Positions 12,040-22,357 of a DNA stretch of 64,000 nucleotides are shown here, in pieces. Below the pieces are notes generated by a model. It was not told the DNA's origin. It ran no database searches and saw nothing but the letters and a program-made list of their open reading frames with translations. How positions within the stretch are numbered: position 1 is the stretch's first letter; every line of letters begins with the position of its first letter. Made by a program: the position numbers and the translations under genes. The stretch is from positions 32,033,608-32,097,607 of the forward strand of contig CAMGYJ010000010.1 in the NCBI GenBank assembly GCA_946122785.1. The letters are read 5' to 3'. This DNA is from Linum tenue (lineage: Eukaryota > Streptophyta > Magnoliopsida > Malpighiales > Linaceae).

Positions 12040-12043
<4 letters not shown>
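10746..12043. mobile_element. Pack-MULE with ~275-bp TIRs
   Basis: Left TIR 10746-11041 and right TIR 11769-12043 are inverted copies over about 275-295 bp, starting GGGTTAAAGACACATTTGGTC. Long TIRs without a transposase are typical of Pack-MULEs. Both flanks are TA repeats, so the expected 9-bp duplication cannot be told from the microsatellite. The 700-bp interior carries a captured glucanase fragment and a second GC-rich part (11380-11760) with a Leu-rich signal-like stretch (LTTVLLLFLLPLLYAPALLA). Confidence 0.85.
11085..11294 (+). pseudogene. Captured beta-1,3-glucanase (GH17) N-terminal fragment
   Basis: Read across two frames this gives ANKLPSLPKVVKLLK, then QGITMVKLS, then DILTVLAVSGITLTVALPN. 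This is the order and spacing of the start of plant GH17 endo-1,3-beta-glucosidases (the NNLPSP...VV.LLK...GI..VKLYD...VL.AL..SGI.V.VALPN region). At least two frameshifts are present and the catalytic glutamates lie beyond the captured part, so no enzyme can be made. It sits between the TIRs of the Pack-MULE, which explains its presence. Confidence 0.7.
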
Positions 12044-12070
<27 letters not shown>

Positions 12071-12485
12071 GGTGCCTTCTACGGTCTACTGATTCACCCA
12101 CCAATTCACAGCTTATCTCAAAACACTATCGGCAGAATCCTAAGTTGTCCATCTCTACTGATTGCGATGGCCACTAATGAAGATCCATACCAAATATGCT
12201 CTATCCAATCCTAGCCTTCGACACTAATTTACAACCCATTTCGATTCATTGTCAGTGGAATCCTAAATTGTCCTCCATTGTTCCCCGTGGTCGCTGCATT
12301 TTTGGCATTCTTAACTATGTCTTCCAGGTATATGAACAATCAATTGTACGTTAAAAAAATATCATAACATTTGTAATAATTTCAAATCATCTTTCGATTA
12401 AACTAATCACAACCATCTTAAACAATGAACTACCGTTTAACTTTTCAGTCAACATTCAAACTATTACTCTTTAAAATATTGTGTT
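12044..12485. other. Non-coding stretch upstream of the Helitron end
   Basis: It starts with the continuation of the TA microsatellite. A weak direct repeat (AATCCTAA(G/A)TTGTCC near 12136 and 12251) is the only structure noticed. It is probably Helitron interior, but no 5' terminus (TC...) could be placed. Confidence 0.4.
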
Positions 12486-12526
12486 CTCGCTAACATGGGA
12501 AGCGTTAGCGAGCGGGCATATACTAG
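12486..12526 (+). mobile_element. Helitron 3' terminus
   Basis: A 9-bp hairpin stem CTCGCTAAC / GTTAGCGAG (12486-12494 and 12504-12512) is followed 10 nt later by CTAG (12523-12526) and then T. A GC-rich hairpin 10-12 nt before CTRR, with T as the next base, is the diagnostic 3' end of Helitrons, which insert between A and T. No Rep/helicase gene is seen, so this is a non-autonomous copy. Its 5' end was not found. Confidence 0.75.
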
Positions 12527-12669
12527 TAATAAGGAAAAGAAAGTTAGAAACGCGAAATGTTTCATGTTGAAAGTCCTTCTCTAATTCCTTCATGAATCCC
12601 AGTTGCGGTGTTGCCACTATCTCTGCTCATTTTGGGTGATGCCGGACGCCGGCGAACAGAGTTGATGTT

Positions 12670-13150
12670 AGCACGGAGTCCATTGGCTCATATGAAGAAC
12701 TTATCTTGAAAATATTCTAACACTCAAATACTTGACAAACCATCTGAACGGCAAACAAACTGAGCAGGAAAACAACAACAACAACCATTAAAATCTTCTA
12801 GCTATTTTGCAAGCATTTCTTCCCCATAGGCTTCAATTTAACCTTCAGAACTTCCTTATAGTAATCATTGACGCCGGCGAATGTCTCTGATACTCTCTTG
12901 TGCCTAGCGTCGCCCAAGCTACCCAGATCCTTAAATAGAGCCATGATGGATGCCTCTGGCTCGTCTTCCTTTTTTCCAACCCGAATCACCCCCGCTTCCA
13001 ACAACACCGCTAGGTCCTCCGCCTTCCATACGAGTGAGTGGATCAGCATGGAGTACCCGGCAAGAATCGGGGATTTTGGTCTTGCCACTGACTCATAGGA
13101 AATTAAGTTCCTGAGAACAGTCCCCGTGCTCTGATTTATCCATATGAACT
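12670..13150 (-). pseudogene. DUF247 pseudogene, 3' part
   Basis: The minus-strand frame contains VLRNLISYESVARPKSPILA, RVSETFAGVN and GKKCLQ, closely matching the C-terminal third of the intact DUF247 protein at 58571-60403. After an in-frame stop it continues with the C-terminal membrane span (ILMVVVVFLLSLFAVQ) and another stop before NIFKI. It ends against Athila-1 at the target duplication GAACT (13146-13150). The rest of the gene is 33 kb away at 46499-47800. Joining the halves over one GAACT gives continuous DUF247 sequence. Stops in both halves show that it is non-functional. Confidence 0.9.
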
Positions 13151-14495
13151 TGACACGCTAAAACACAACACCTAACAATGGCCAAGTGTAACCAATGAAA
13201 GGGACTGCAGTAACAGGCAAGTTTAATTATCAACCCGGGGTCTAGATCTACTGCTTACTCCGTGATTCTCTATTATCTAGCAAACTAATTCAAGTGATTA
13301 TTGTGAAAAGTAAAAGCAACAAGAAAGCAGTAATTTGTTCGGGTTTCTAAAGCAGGTAAGAGTCACTCGGGATTGAGTCCCCCTAGCCCCTTAGTTAGGT
13401 TCAATTGCAATTCCCTAGGTTGATTTACTGTTGATTAGACTGCGGAAGATCCGACAGTAGCTTGGAATCTCTTAAGCTGACCAAGCCCTCTCAGTCTAAC
13501 TACCCGGCAGACGACTAGTCTTCACCGGGATAGAAAGCTGAGGCTATGAACACAGAACTCCACTACTGGCGCCAAGAACACCAGTACAAAGCAGTCAACT
13601 GGCTAACTCTCGTATAGCCAATCTCCTACTATCGAATGAAGAGGCTCTAACAACCTAATCAGATTCTATCTATCTCAGGCTGAAGCAGAAATTGAGAAAA
13701 GCTGATCAGACTCAAATCAATTCAATAAACATGCGTCATTCGATTAAAATCAAACAATAATATCATCCCAAGTCATTACAATCAAATCCCTAACACAAGG
13801 AACTAGGGTTCTTCATACCCAAGTGAGAGAAGGGTTCTACTCCATAGAGAGAGAAGAGAAAACAAGAATCGGATTAGTCATACTCATAACGATGAGGATA
13901 ATATGCTCCGGGACGATGATTTCCACTCCTATGACGATCTCCAGGCTCGATTCGATGAAATCCAGCTCTAAGACAGCTTCTAGGGTGTGTTCTTCGCACT
14001 TTCTCTCTCTAGGGCTCTGTTTTTGCTCTCAAAACACGATTCTTCCACTTTTGGCTCGGATTAGGCTTTAAAACCGGTTTCCCCGAGTTGCACGGCCAGG
14101 TGCACGGCCTTGCACAACACCATTCTGGCCGTGCACCCTGAAACGCGCCGTTTCATTTAGTTCGAACTCAGACATCTTGCACGGCCAGGTGCACGGCCGT
14201 GCAAGCTTCAGGGCCTGCCCGTGCATGTCCTCGGCCAGAGGCGCACGGCCATAATTGGACTTTGCACGGCCGTGCGTCTCCATGGTCTGGCCGTGCGGCT
14301 CCCCAAACAGCTCGCCATCCGTCCGTTCTTCGTCCAATCGACCCCAGACTCGCTCCTAAGCCTTCATTCACGTACTAGGACCTGAAATATCACAAACAAG
14401 CACAACCTAGCGTGAAATCGGCCTAAAACACGAGAATCAACACCTCAAACGATGTAAGAACGGGGGTAAAAACATGTGTAAATGACGGTCTATCA
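13151..14495 (-). repeat. 3' LTR of Athila-1
   Basis: 1345 bp, TG...CA, adjoining the polypurine tract. It matches 45154-46498 except for about ten substitutions (for example one palindrome here reads GCACGGCCTTGC instead of GCACGGCCGTGC). No protein is encoded; its small open frames are LTR shadows. Confidence 0.95.
14090..14296. promoter_or_regulatory. GCACGGCCGTGC palindrome array in Athila-1 3' LTR
   Basis: Three modules each consist of a half-site GCACGGCC, a full palindrome GCACGGCCGTGC and a half-site GGCCGTGC (or close variants). One of the three full sites is mutated here. In the element's own direction the array lies about 200-400 bp from the LTR start and is followed by a TATA-like TTTTAAA, so it occupies the U3 promoter/enhancer position. 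Regulatory function is inferred from position and repetition only. Confidence 0.55.
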
Positions 14496-14511
14496 AACTC
14501 CCCCACACTTA
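14496..14511 (-). other. Polypurine tract of Athila-1
   Basis: The minus strand reads TAAGTGTGGGGGAGTT immediately before the 3' LTR TGATAGA. The same tract is present in Athila-2, showing the two families are related. Confidence 0.9.
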
Positions 14512-14837
14512 ACCGTTTGCTTGTCCCCAAGCAAACCAAGTCAGACACTAGGTAAGCTTACAAATTTCAATCAACCAACATTGGGGCAAGTCATAAAGGC
14601 ACAGAACACGTGAATCGCACTGGTTTTCAAACATCAATACATGCACAACCTCAATAACAACCTGGACAACCACCACAAAGGACATTCGAGTGCAGCAAAT
14701 CGAGTAAAGGAAGAGTCTCCCGTCTGTTCACTGGCCAACCTAGACTTGATTCAACCACTTACTCAAAACAGTCAACTCATGCATCCAACTCAAGACATCA
14801 GAATAGAGACCGAGCAATCTAGGTCCTCACCGGGGTA

Positions 14838-16368
14838 TGACTCGCTGTTACTGTCACTCTAGAAAATGGCCAAGTGTAACCACTTCCTAAAGCGTAGTAT
14901 AGCGTGTTTGGGTTTTATTGTCAACCCGGGTCCTAGATGTGATGACTACTCAGTGAATTCGTATTATCTAGCAATGAAACTTTAGTGAAGTTCTAAACTA
15001 ACAAGCAAGCAAAGTAACTAAAACGGTTGTATTCAGGTTAAGAGAGGTCACCCGGATATGGTTCCCCCTAGTCTGCAGTTAAGCCGGATTGTAATTACCA
15101 AGTTCGATTTCTATGAAAGTTATACTGCGGAAGGTTCTTAATCAGTCTGAAGTCTCGACTAAAGGTCCTCAGACCCTCTCAATCTGAGTCTCTAGCTGGC
15201 GACTAACCTACACCGGAGTAAACAGATTGAGGCCCTATGAACAAAACCTCCACTACCGAATGGAATTCGGTACAGAATAGTGAACTGGCTCCTCGACTAA
15301 AGTCACCAATTCACTACCTTCGATTAAGGATGCTCTATCAACCTAGGCAGATATTATCATTCTAGGTTAAAGCAGAAACAACAGGAATTTGATCAGGATT
15401 CAAGTCATTCAATCATTCAAACCTCAATCGAATATAATCAAATCATAGAATCAATACTTGGGTTCATACAATCAAACCTAACATACAGATCTAGGGTTTC
15501 CCACACCCAGATGAATGGGGGAACTACTCCATGGAGAGAGAAGCAAAAGCAGAATCAGACGCGGAAATCATACTGTGAAGATGGATTTCTGCTCCTGGAC
15601 GTTGAATCGGCACTTCTCCAAGCTCAAACCAAGCTCCAATGGTGTTGAAGATCGATCTAGGGCACTTGGAGGCTCTTGTTCGTCGCTTTCTCTCTCTAGG
15701 AACCGCTCTGTCTCTCAAAAACTCGAATCCCCTTCTGTTTGGCTCGGAATCCGCTTAAAAACCAGACTTTCCCGACTCGCACGGCCAGGGTGCACGGCCG
15801 TGCACATCACCATTCTGGCCGTGCACTCCTAAACGCGGCGTATCAATTAGTCGAACTTCAGCCATCTCGCACGGCCAGGATTGCACTTTGCACGGCCGTG
15901 CGTGCCCACGCACAATCCCGCACGGCCAGGATTGTATGTTGCACGGCCATGCATAGTGATGGGTTGCCCGTGCGTGCCCACGCACAATCCCGCACGGCCA
16001 AACTGGTTACTTGCACGGCCGTGCGTGGCCACGCACAATCCCGCACGGCCAAACTGGTCACTTGCACGGCCGTGCGTGGCCACGCACAATCCCGTGCATG
16101 CCCACGCACAATCCCGCACGGCCAAACTGGTCACTTGCACGGCCGTGCGGGTTGTGGGTGTGCCCGTGCGACTTCCTCAGAACCTCGCCATGCGTCCGAT
16201 CCTTGTCCAATCGACCTCAAACTCGCTCCCAAGCCTCCATTCACGTACTAGGACCTGAAATATCATAAACAAGCACAACCTAGCGTGAAATCGGCCTAAA
16301 ACACGAGAATCAATACCTCAAACGGAGTAAGAGCAGGGGTAAAAACATGTGTAACTAACGGTCTATCA
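14838..16368 (-). repeat. 3' LTR of Athila-2 (complete)
   Basis: 1531 bp. It shares short blocks with the Athila-1 LTR at both ends (AATGGCCAAGTGTAACCA, ACGGTCTATCA) but is otherwise a distinct family. It contains an expanded palindrome array. Confidence 0.92.
15779..16170. promoter_or_regulatory. Expanded GCACGGCCGTGC array in Athila-2 LTR
   Basis: Five exact GCACGGCCGTGC palindromes and one variant lie in about 390 bp, with half-sites between them. From about 15975 the unit becomes a tandem repeat of roughly 50-60 bp (GCACGGCCAAACTGGTCAC, then the palindrome, then GTGGCCACGCACAATCCC). The array is again in U3. The open frames across it are artefacts of the repeat, with HGRA/CTAV-type periodicity on both strands. 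Confidence 0.55.
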
Positions 16369-16384
16369 AACTCCCCCACACTTA
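16369..16384 (-). other. Polypurine tract of Athila-2
   Basis: The minus strand reads TAAGTGTGGGGGAGTT directly before the LTR, identical to Athila-1. Confidence 0.9.
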
Positions 16385-17623
16385 ACCGTTTGCTTGTCCC
16401 TAAGCAAACCTATCTCAAACCAATGCAACTCTCCAGACCTCTGTAGCAACAAACAACCTCGATCGTAGGTAGAGGACTTCCTAGATCATTTAGCAACTTA
16501 CGAGGTCAACCGTCGCACAAGTCATCTCATAGCTTCTTCGGCGAGAGCACTAGTCTCGAGTCAGCATCATGGCAAATAGTGAACAGAGGACAAATGAGTC
16601 GTGGATGAGGAGACTCTCAAAAACAAAAGATCATGGACTCACATTTTTCAAGGTGCTCGATTTTCTTTTTGGAGATGGTTGGAACCCCTTTTATTTCTTC
16701 TTTTTGCTTGTTTTTCTGTTTTTCTCTTTTTTCTCTCAAGGGTTCCAACCTGATTTTGCAGAAAACGGGGGCTCCCACCTAGCAAAGGTTTTGCGGGAGC
16801 CCGGCTCTTACCGGCCATGCCAGGAGCAGTTGTCTCGAGCCTCGTGCGGGGGAAAGACCTGTAAGGGGGCTGGAGGTAGTAGGTGGAAATTGGGAACGGA
16901 TTCCCGTCTCCCCTTACACACTTTCGCCCTATTCGCACGGGAGACGTCATTTTAAAGCACATTTTCGAGCACCTGTTATATTCAAAACATGATACAAGAG
17001 TCCATGACAGGCAGAGAGTCCACAACACCACACAATTTAAGGGTCCTAAGATCACTAATTCACTCAATCAACCAACACACTATGAAGAAGAAATGAGACT
17101 TCTTAAATGCATCAACATCCTCCATAGTGCTACACTACCTCCCTAGGTTGCAAATCACTACAGAGACTGTCAATTCAAAGCATACTGAGCAGGCAATTGC
17201 AAGGAACACGTACTTGGAGCCCTCAAATTTAAAAATTTGGACAGTGGACTAGGCTCCAAGCACACAAACAGATCTAATGCAGTCTAAAGATAAACATCCC
17301 CCCCACACTTAAGATCGACATTGCCCTCAATGGAGAAGAGGGAAGGAAAGGGGAACGATGTTACCGGTATGCACGGACTGCAGAAGACTGGAAATGGACC
17401 AGTCGGGAACACAACACAGCTCAAGGGGAACAGAAGAGCTCAACCAGAATATGTTAGGTCCGATGTCAGCCCAATAAGACATCATCCAGAACAAAGGAAA
17501 CAAACCAAAACAAAACCAAATCGCAATCCGACTCGAAACACAAGAAAGAAAGTCAAACCGTGGTGGGGTTGCCTCCCCACAAGCGCTTCTTTACCGTCTT
17601 TTAGCTGGACTCCCATGGCGGAA
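16385..17623 (-). other. Non-coding 3' region of Athila-2
   Basis: Between integrase and the polypurine tract there is no ATHILA-domain ORF. A T-rich run with an inverted repeat (GGTTGGAACCCC / GGGTTCCAACC near 16677-16750) and the block CCACACTTAAG..CGACATTGCCCTCAATGGAG (also in Athila-1 at ~21800) are the only landmarks. Confidence 0.7.
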
Positions 17624-20071
17624 CTAAGGGTCCGCGAGTTCCACTACCAACTCCGCACGTTCGACCTCGTCTCCCAGGTAGAGCTTGAGACGATGGCCAT
17701 TCACTTTAAACGGCTCAGTCTGCGGGTTGGCAATCTCAATAGTGCCATACGGGAACACCTGGGTGACCGTGAACGGTCCAGACCACCGGGAGCGGAGTTT
17801 TCCTGGAAAGAGCTTCAGGCGAGAGTTGTAGAGGAGAACTCGATCACCAACCTGGAACTCTTTCGGACCCCGCAACCGTGCATCGTGCAGGCGCTTAGTG
17901 CGCTCCTTGTACAGCCGGGTGTTCTCATAGGCGTGGTAACGCCACTCTTCCAGCTCCAACATCTGCATTTTTCGCTCAATACCTGCAACACGAACATCCA
18001 AGTTGAGCAGCTTAAGGGCCCAGAAGGCCTTGTGCTCTAGCTCCATGGGCAAATGGCATGCCTTTCCATAGACAAGCCGGTACGGTGAAGTACCAATGGG
18101 TGTCTTGTAGGCAGTGCGATACGCCCATAGAGCATCATCGAGCTTGGTGGACCAATCTTTGCGGGACTGATCCACCGTCTTCTCCAGGATCCGCTTGAGC
18201 TCCCGGTTCGTCAGCTCGGCCTGGCCACTGGTCTGGGGATGATAGGCCACGGACACCTTGTGAGTCACACCATAGCGAGACAGTAGTTTATCGAATTGGC
18301 CCTGGAAATGGGTGCCTCTATCGCTTATGATGGCTCTAGGTGTCCCGAACCGGGAGAATAGCTGCTTCAAAAAACCACAAACACGTCTAGCATCATTGGT
18401 GGGCAAAGCTTGCGCCTCAGCCCACCTAGAGACGTAGTCAACAGCAACCAGAATATAGGTGTTACCAAAAGATGGAGGGAAGGGGCCCATGAAGTCGATA
18501 CCCCAGACATCAAAAATATAACAAGTTATAAACACATTCTGGGGCATCTCATCACGGGCAGAGATGTTACCTGACCTCTGGCATCGGTCGCACCTGCGTG
18601 CGAAGGCGTCTGCATCCTTGAAGAGCGTGGGCCAGTAAAAGCCCGACTGGAGCACCTTCCTCGCCGTGCGGTTTCCTCCGTGATGACCGCCAGTAGGTCC
18701 CTCATGACAGTGAGATAGAATGCCCTCCATCTCACTCTCCATAACACAACGACGGATGATCCCGTCGGCTCCGATCCGAAAAAGATGAGGGTCATCCCAG
18801 AAGTAGTACTTCAGATCGGAGAAAAACTTCCTCTTGGCGTGAGTTGCCATCCCCTTGGGCAGCTGCTGGCCCACCAAATAGTTCGCAAAATCAGAGTACC
18901 AGGGGGTGACACTCTCCACCAAGCACATCATCATCAACCTCTCATGTGGGAAGGAGTCGTCAATCTCCTCCACGAGGCTGTCCGCAGGAGGTGCGTCCAA
19001 CCGGGAGAGGTGATCAGCTGCAACATTCTCTGCTCCCTTCTTGTCCCGGATCTCAATATCAAACTCCCGCAGCAGTAAGATCCATCGTATGAGCCGAGGC
19101 TTGGCATCGGCCTTGCTCATCAGGTATCTAATCGCGGAGTGATCTGTGTACACGGTCACATGGGACAAGACCAGATAGGGGCGAAACTTATCGAAGGCAA
19201 ACACCACTGCAAACAGCTCCTTCTCTGTGGTGGTGTAGTTCTCCTGGGCATCATTCATAGTCTTCGAGGCGTAGTAGATAGGTCGGAAGTGTTGATCTCG
19301 CCTCTGCCCTAGAACAGCTCCAATAGCAAAATCACTGGCGTCGCACATCAGCTCAAATGGTAAGGACCAGTCTGGAACAACCATGATAGGAGCCTGGGTG
19401 AGCTTCTCCTTCAAGGTGGTGAACGCTGCTGTTCAAGCATCAGTGAACAGGAAGGGGGCATCCTTCTCTAGAAGCTTGGTCAGGGGCAGGGCGATCTTCG
19501 AGAAATCCTTGATGAACCGCCTGTAGAAACCTGCATGGCCAAGAAAACTCCGGATCCCCTTTACAGACGTGGGGGGAGGCAGCTTGCTGATAGTCTCGAT
19601 CTTTGCTCTGTCCACCTCAATCCCCATCTTGGAGATCAGCTGCAGAAAACGGGAAAGGTGTACCCGGGCTTCCTCATCCTTCAAGCCATGGAACTGGATA
19701 GAGGTTGTGATGAGTTGAATCCAGCATGGCTTGATCTCGAAGTTGTTTGCAGGAATGGGCGGATAGAGGATGACCGGGCGAATGTCAGCAATCCGTGGAG
19801 TATAGTAGTACTCCAAGGTGGGACCCGGTGGTGGCGGGTGATGATGGTGCCCAGCTCCCGGGGGGTTTTGGTCGTTCCCCAGGATCTGGTTCTGAGGAGG
19901 TGGGTTCTGATCGCCTTCCATCTCGTACTCGTCCTCGGAGTCGCTGGTCAATTGGCCGTCTCGGCGCTCCACCGTAGCCAGTCTAGCTTGCTGTTGTCTC
20001 CGAAGTTGTTTGCAGGTGCGCTCAATCTCAGGATTCAACGGCAGTAAACCTCCCGACTGGCTACGGGTCAT
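17624..20071 (-). pseudogene. Athila-2 gag-RT/RNase H-integrase deletion fusion
   Basis: The frame starts MTRSQSGGLLPLNPEIERTC, the same gag start as Athila-1. Near 19640 it jumps in frame from gag (RVHLSRFLQ) to late RT (MGIEVDRAKIETIS), deleting the rest of gag, protease and the RT catalytic part. A TGA at 19433-19435 replaces the Cys codon that Athila-1 has (FTDA-stop-TAAF versus FTPECTAAF). The frame then stays open to 17624 through RNase H (TDHSAIRYL), integrase zinc finger ([13 protein letters not shown]...CDRCQ) and integrase core ([26 protein letters not shown]). It cannot make a working polymerase. Confidence 0.92.
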
Positions 20072-20197
20072 GCACTATCTGCACACAATCAAGCAAAGCA
20101 AACCCGTGAAGGCACAAGTGGGAAAAACAAAAACTCAATGCAAAAAAATGAAAATGCTAAAGTAACAGAAATCACTTTTCTTCAACAACCTAGCCGT

Positions 20198-20214
20198 CCC
20201 CGGCAACGGCGCCA
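20198..20214 (-). other. Primer binding site of Athila-2 (tRNA-Asp)
   Basis: The minus strand reads TGGCGCCGTTGCCGGGG, complementary to the 3' end of plant tRNA-Asp. This is the usual Athila primer site. It lies six bases from the LTR. Confidence 0.9.
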
Positions 20215-20220
20215 AAAACT

Positions 20221-21140
20221 TGACTCGCTGTTACTGTCACTCTAGAAAATGGCCAAGTGTAACCACTTCCTAAAGCGTAGTATAGCGTGTTTGGGTTTTA
20301 TTGTCAACCCGGGTCCTAGATGTGATGACTACTCAGTGAATTCGTATTATCTAGCAATGAAACTTTAGTGAAGTTCTAAACTAACAAGCAAGCAAAGTAA
20401 CTAAAACGGTTGTATTCAAGTTAAGAGAGGTCACCCGGATATGGTTCCCCCTAGTCTGCAGTTAAGTCGGATTGTAATTACCAAGTTCGATTTCTATGAA
20501 AGTTATACTGCGGAAGGTTCTTAATCAGTCTGAAGTCTCGACTAAAGGTCTTCAGACCCTCTCAATCTAAGTCTCAAGCTGGCGACTAACCTACACCGGA
20601 GTAAACAGATTGAGGCCCTATGAACAAAACCTCCACTACCGAATGGAATTCGGTACATAATAGTGAACTGGCTCCTCGACTAAAGTCACCAATTCACTAC
20701 CTTCGATTAAGGATACTCTATCAACCTAGGCAGATATTATCATTCTAGGTTAAAGCAGAAACAACAGGAATTTGATCAGGATTCAAGTCATTCAATCATT
20801 CAAACCTCAATCGAATATAATCAAATCATAGAATCAATACTTGGGTTCATACAATCAAACCTAACATACAGATCTAGGGTTTCCCACACCCAGATGAATG
20901 GGGGAACTACTCCATGGAGAGAGAAGCAAAAGCAGAATCAGACGCGGAAATCATACTGTGAAGATGGATTTCTGCTCCTGGACGTTGAATCGGCACTTCT
21001 CCAAGCTCAAACCAAGCTCCAATGGTGTTGAAGATCGATCTAGGGCACTTGGAGGCTCTTGTTCGTCGCTTTCTCTCTCTAGGAACCGCTCTGTCTCTCA
21101 AAAACTCGAATCCCCTTCTGTTTGGCTCGGAATCCGCTTA
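20221..21140 (-). repeat. 5' LTR of Athila-2 (truncated)
   Basis: It matches 14838-15757 up to GGCTCGGAATCCGCTTAAA and then stops. The sequence continues directly into Athila-1 interior. The lost part includes the whole U3 palindrome array, so this LTR has lost its presumed promoter. Confidence 0.9.
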
Positions 21141-21955
21141 AATTTCAAACACCTGCCCAACTTTTAAGCACTACCTCCAACACTCACATAGACTTTAGCA
21201 GCAACAGCAGAATATATATAAAACCACTCTGTGGAACCTTCTAAAAGATGCAACAAGGGTGATTTTTTCATTATAGACCAAAAGAAAGGATAACACACGG
21301 CTCAAAGGGGCTGACTAGGGGATATGACACATCAGGACAGTCAGTTTTGGGCGTGGGCTAATCCTATGCCCCCATCATCTTAGCTAGTGACAACGTGAAT
21401 GCTACACATCATGGAAGAGGGATCTATCGCACAAGAAAGAAACGAGCAGGCTCAAATCTCACATGGCTACCTATATGCTCTATCTCACATTCTGATACCC
21501 TGAACTAGATGCATAAACGACTGTCAAGAACAAGTAATCAGATCAAGTCAGATCAAGTCACAGTTGGCAAGCAAACAGTTGAAAAACTGAACCCCTACAT
21601 CGTTCTACTGCACATCTCAGTCCTCATCATAGGTTGTCCCAGTCGCAAACAAGTTGTCATGCATTAATCCGAAAACCAATCAATTCATCCATCAAAACAC
21701 AGTGCCAATATGATCAAACAGCAGTACTTGGAGCCCTCAAATCGTAAGATTCGGATAGTGGACTAGGCTCCAAGCACCATCATAAATATTCCAACCGATA
21801 CAAAACATCCCCCACACTTAAGCACGACATTGCCCTCAATGGAGTAGAGGGAAAGATAAGGGGAACGATGTTACCGGGTAAGAACACTGCTGGGGGACTG
21901 GAAGTGGACCAGTTAGCGAAAAACGAATGGGGTAGTGGACGATGCTGCACAAATC
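21141..21955 (-). other. Athila-1 3' non-coding interior between Athila-2 and CACTA
   Basis: Contains CCCACACTTAAG..CGACATTGCCCTCAATGGAG, the block also found in the Athila-2 3' region. No ORF of note. Confidence 0.7.
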
Positions 21956-22316
21956 CACTACAACAATTTTGGGATGTCTTGACGAAATTTTAATTTGTCA
22001 TTTTAGGTTTGTCACAATAGAACCTATAATATGACAGAACTAAAATTTGTCATATTAGTTGTGTTTTTGTGACAAAGAAACATTTTGTCATACTAATTTG
22101 TCATAATAGACCCATATTGTGACAAAGTTATATGATGTCATAATATTTTGTCATATTACATATTTATTATGACAAATAGTGTATGTCATTATAAGTTTGT
22201 CACAATATTGTTCTCGTACTTTATTTCAAGTAACATAATTTTGGTAATGTGACAAAGTTTGATTAGTCAAAACAGGGGTGCTTTTATTCTTTTCCATTTT
22301 ATGTTCAGATAATGAA

Positions 22317-22318
<2 letters not shown>

Positions 22319-22354
<36 letters not shown>
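22319..22354 (+). repeat. (GA)n microsatellite in the CACTA leader
   Basis: About 18 GA units lie at the start of a GC-richer leader (22355-22580) and before a long AT-rich stretch that looks like a first intron ending TTTTGCAG at 23879. Confidence 0.9.

Positions 22355-22357
<3 letters not shown>

Larger units (their letters stand above)
14838..21140 (-). mobile_element. Athila-2: internally deleted Athila-type element nested in Athila-1
   Basis: The left LTR 14838-16368 is complete (1531 bp, TGACTCGC...TCTATCA). The right LTR starts at 20221 next to a tRNA-Asp primer site but breaks off at about 21140, so some 610 bp are missing and no target duplication can be checked. Over the shared ~920 bp the LTRs differ at about seven positions. 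The interior is only 3.85 kb: gag N-terminus fused in frame to late RT, then RNase H and integrase, with no protease, no RT active site and no ATHILA-domain ORF. Athila-1 internal sequence lies on both sides, so this insertion is younger than Athila-1. Confidence 0.9.

Noticed and set aside
15739..16268. Open frames up to 170 codons on both strands across the palindrome arrays, also at 14068-14371, 38931-39391 and 46071-46374
   Set aside because: They read through a short-period GC-rich repeat, giving the same HGRA/CTAV-like words on both strands. They have no domain and lie in LTR or non-coding element DNA.
17321..18040. 239-codon + strand frame
   Set aside because: It lies antisense to the Athila-2 integrase C-terminus and untranslated region. 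It is a shadow of the real minus-strand frame.
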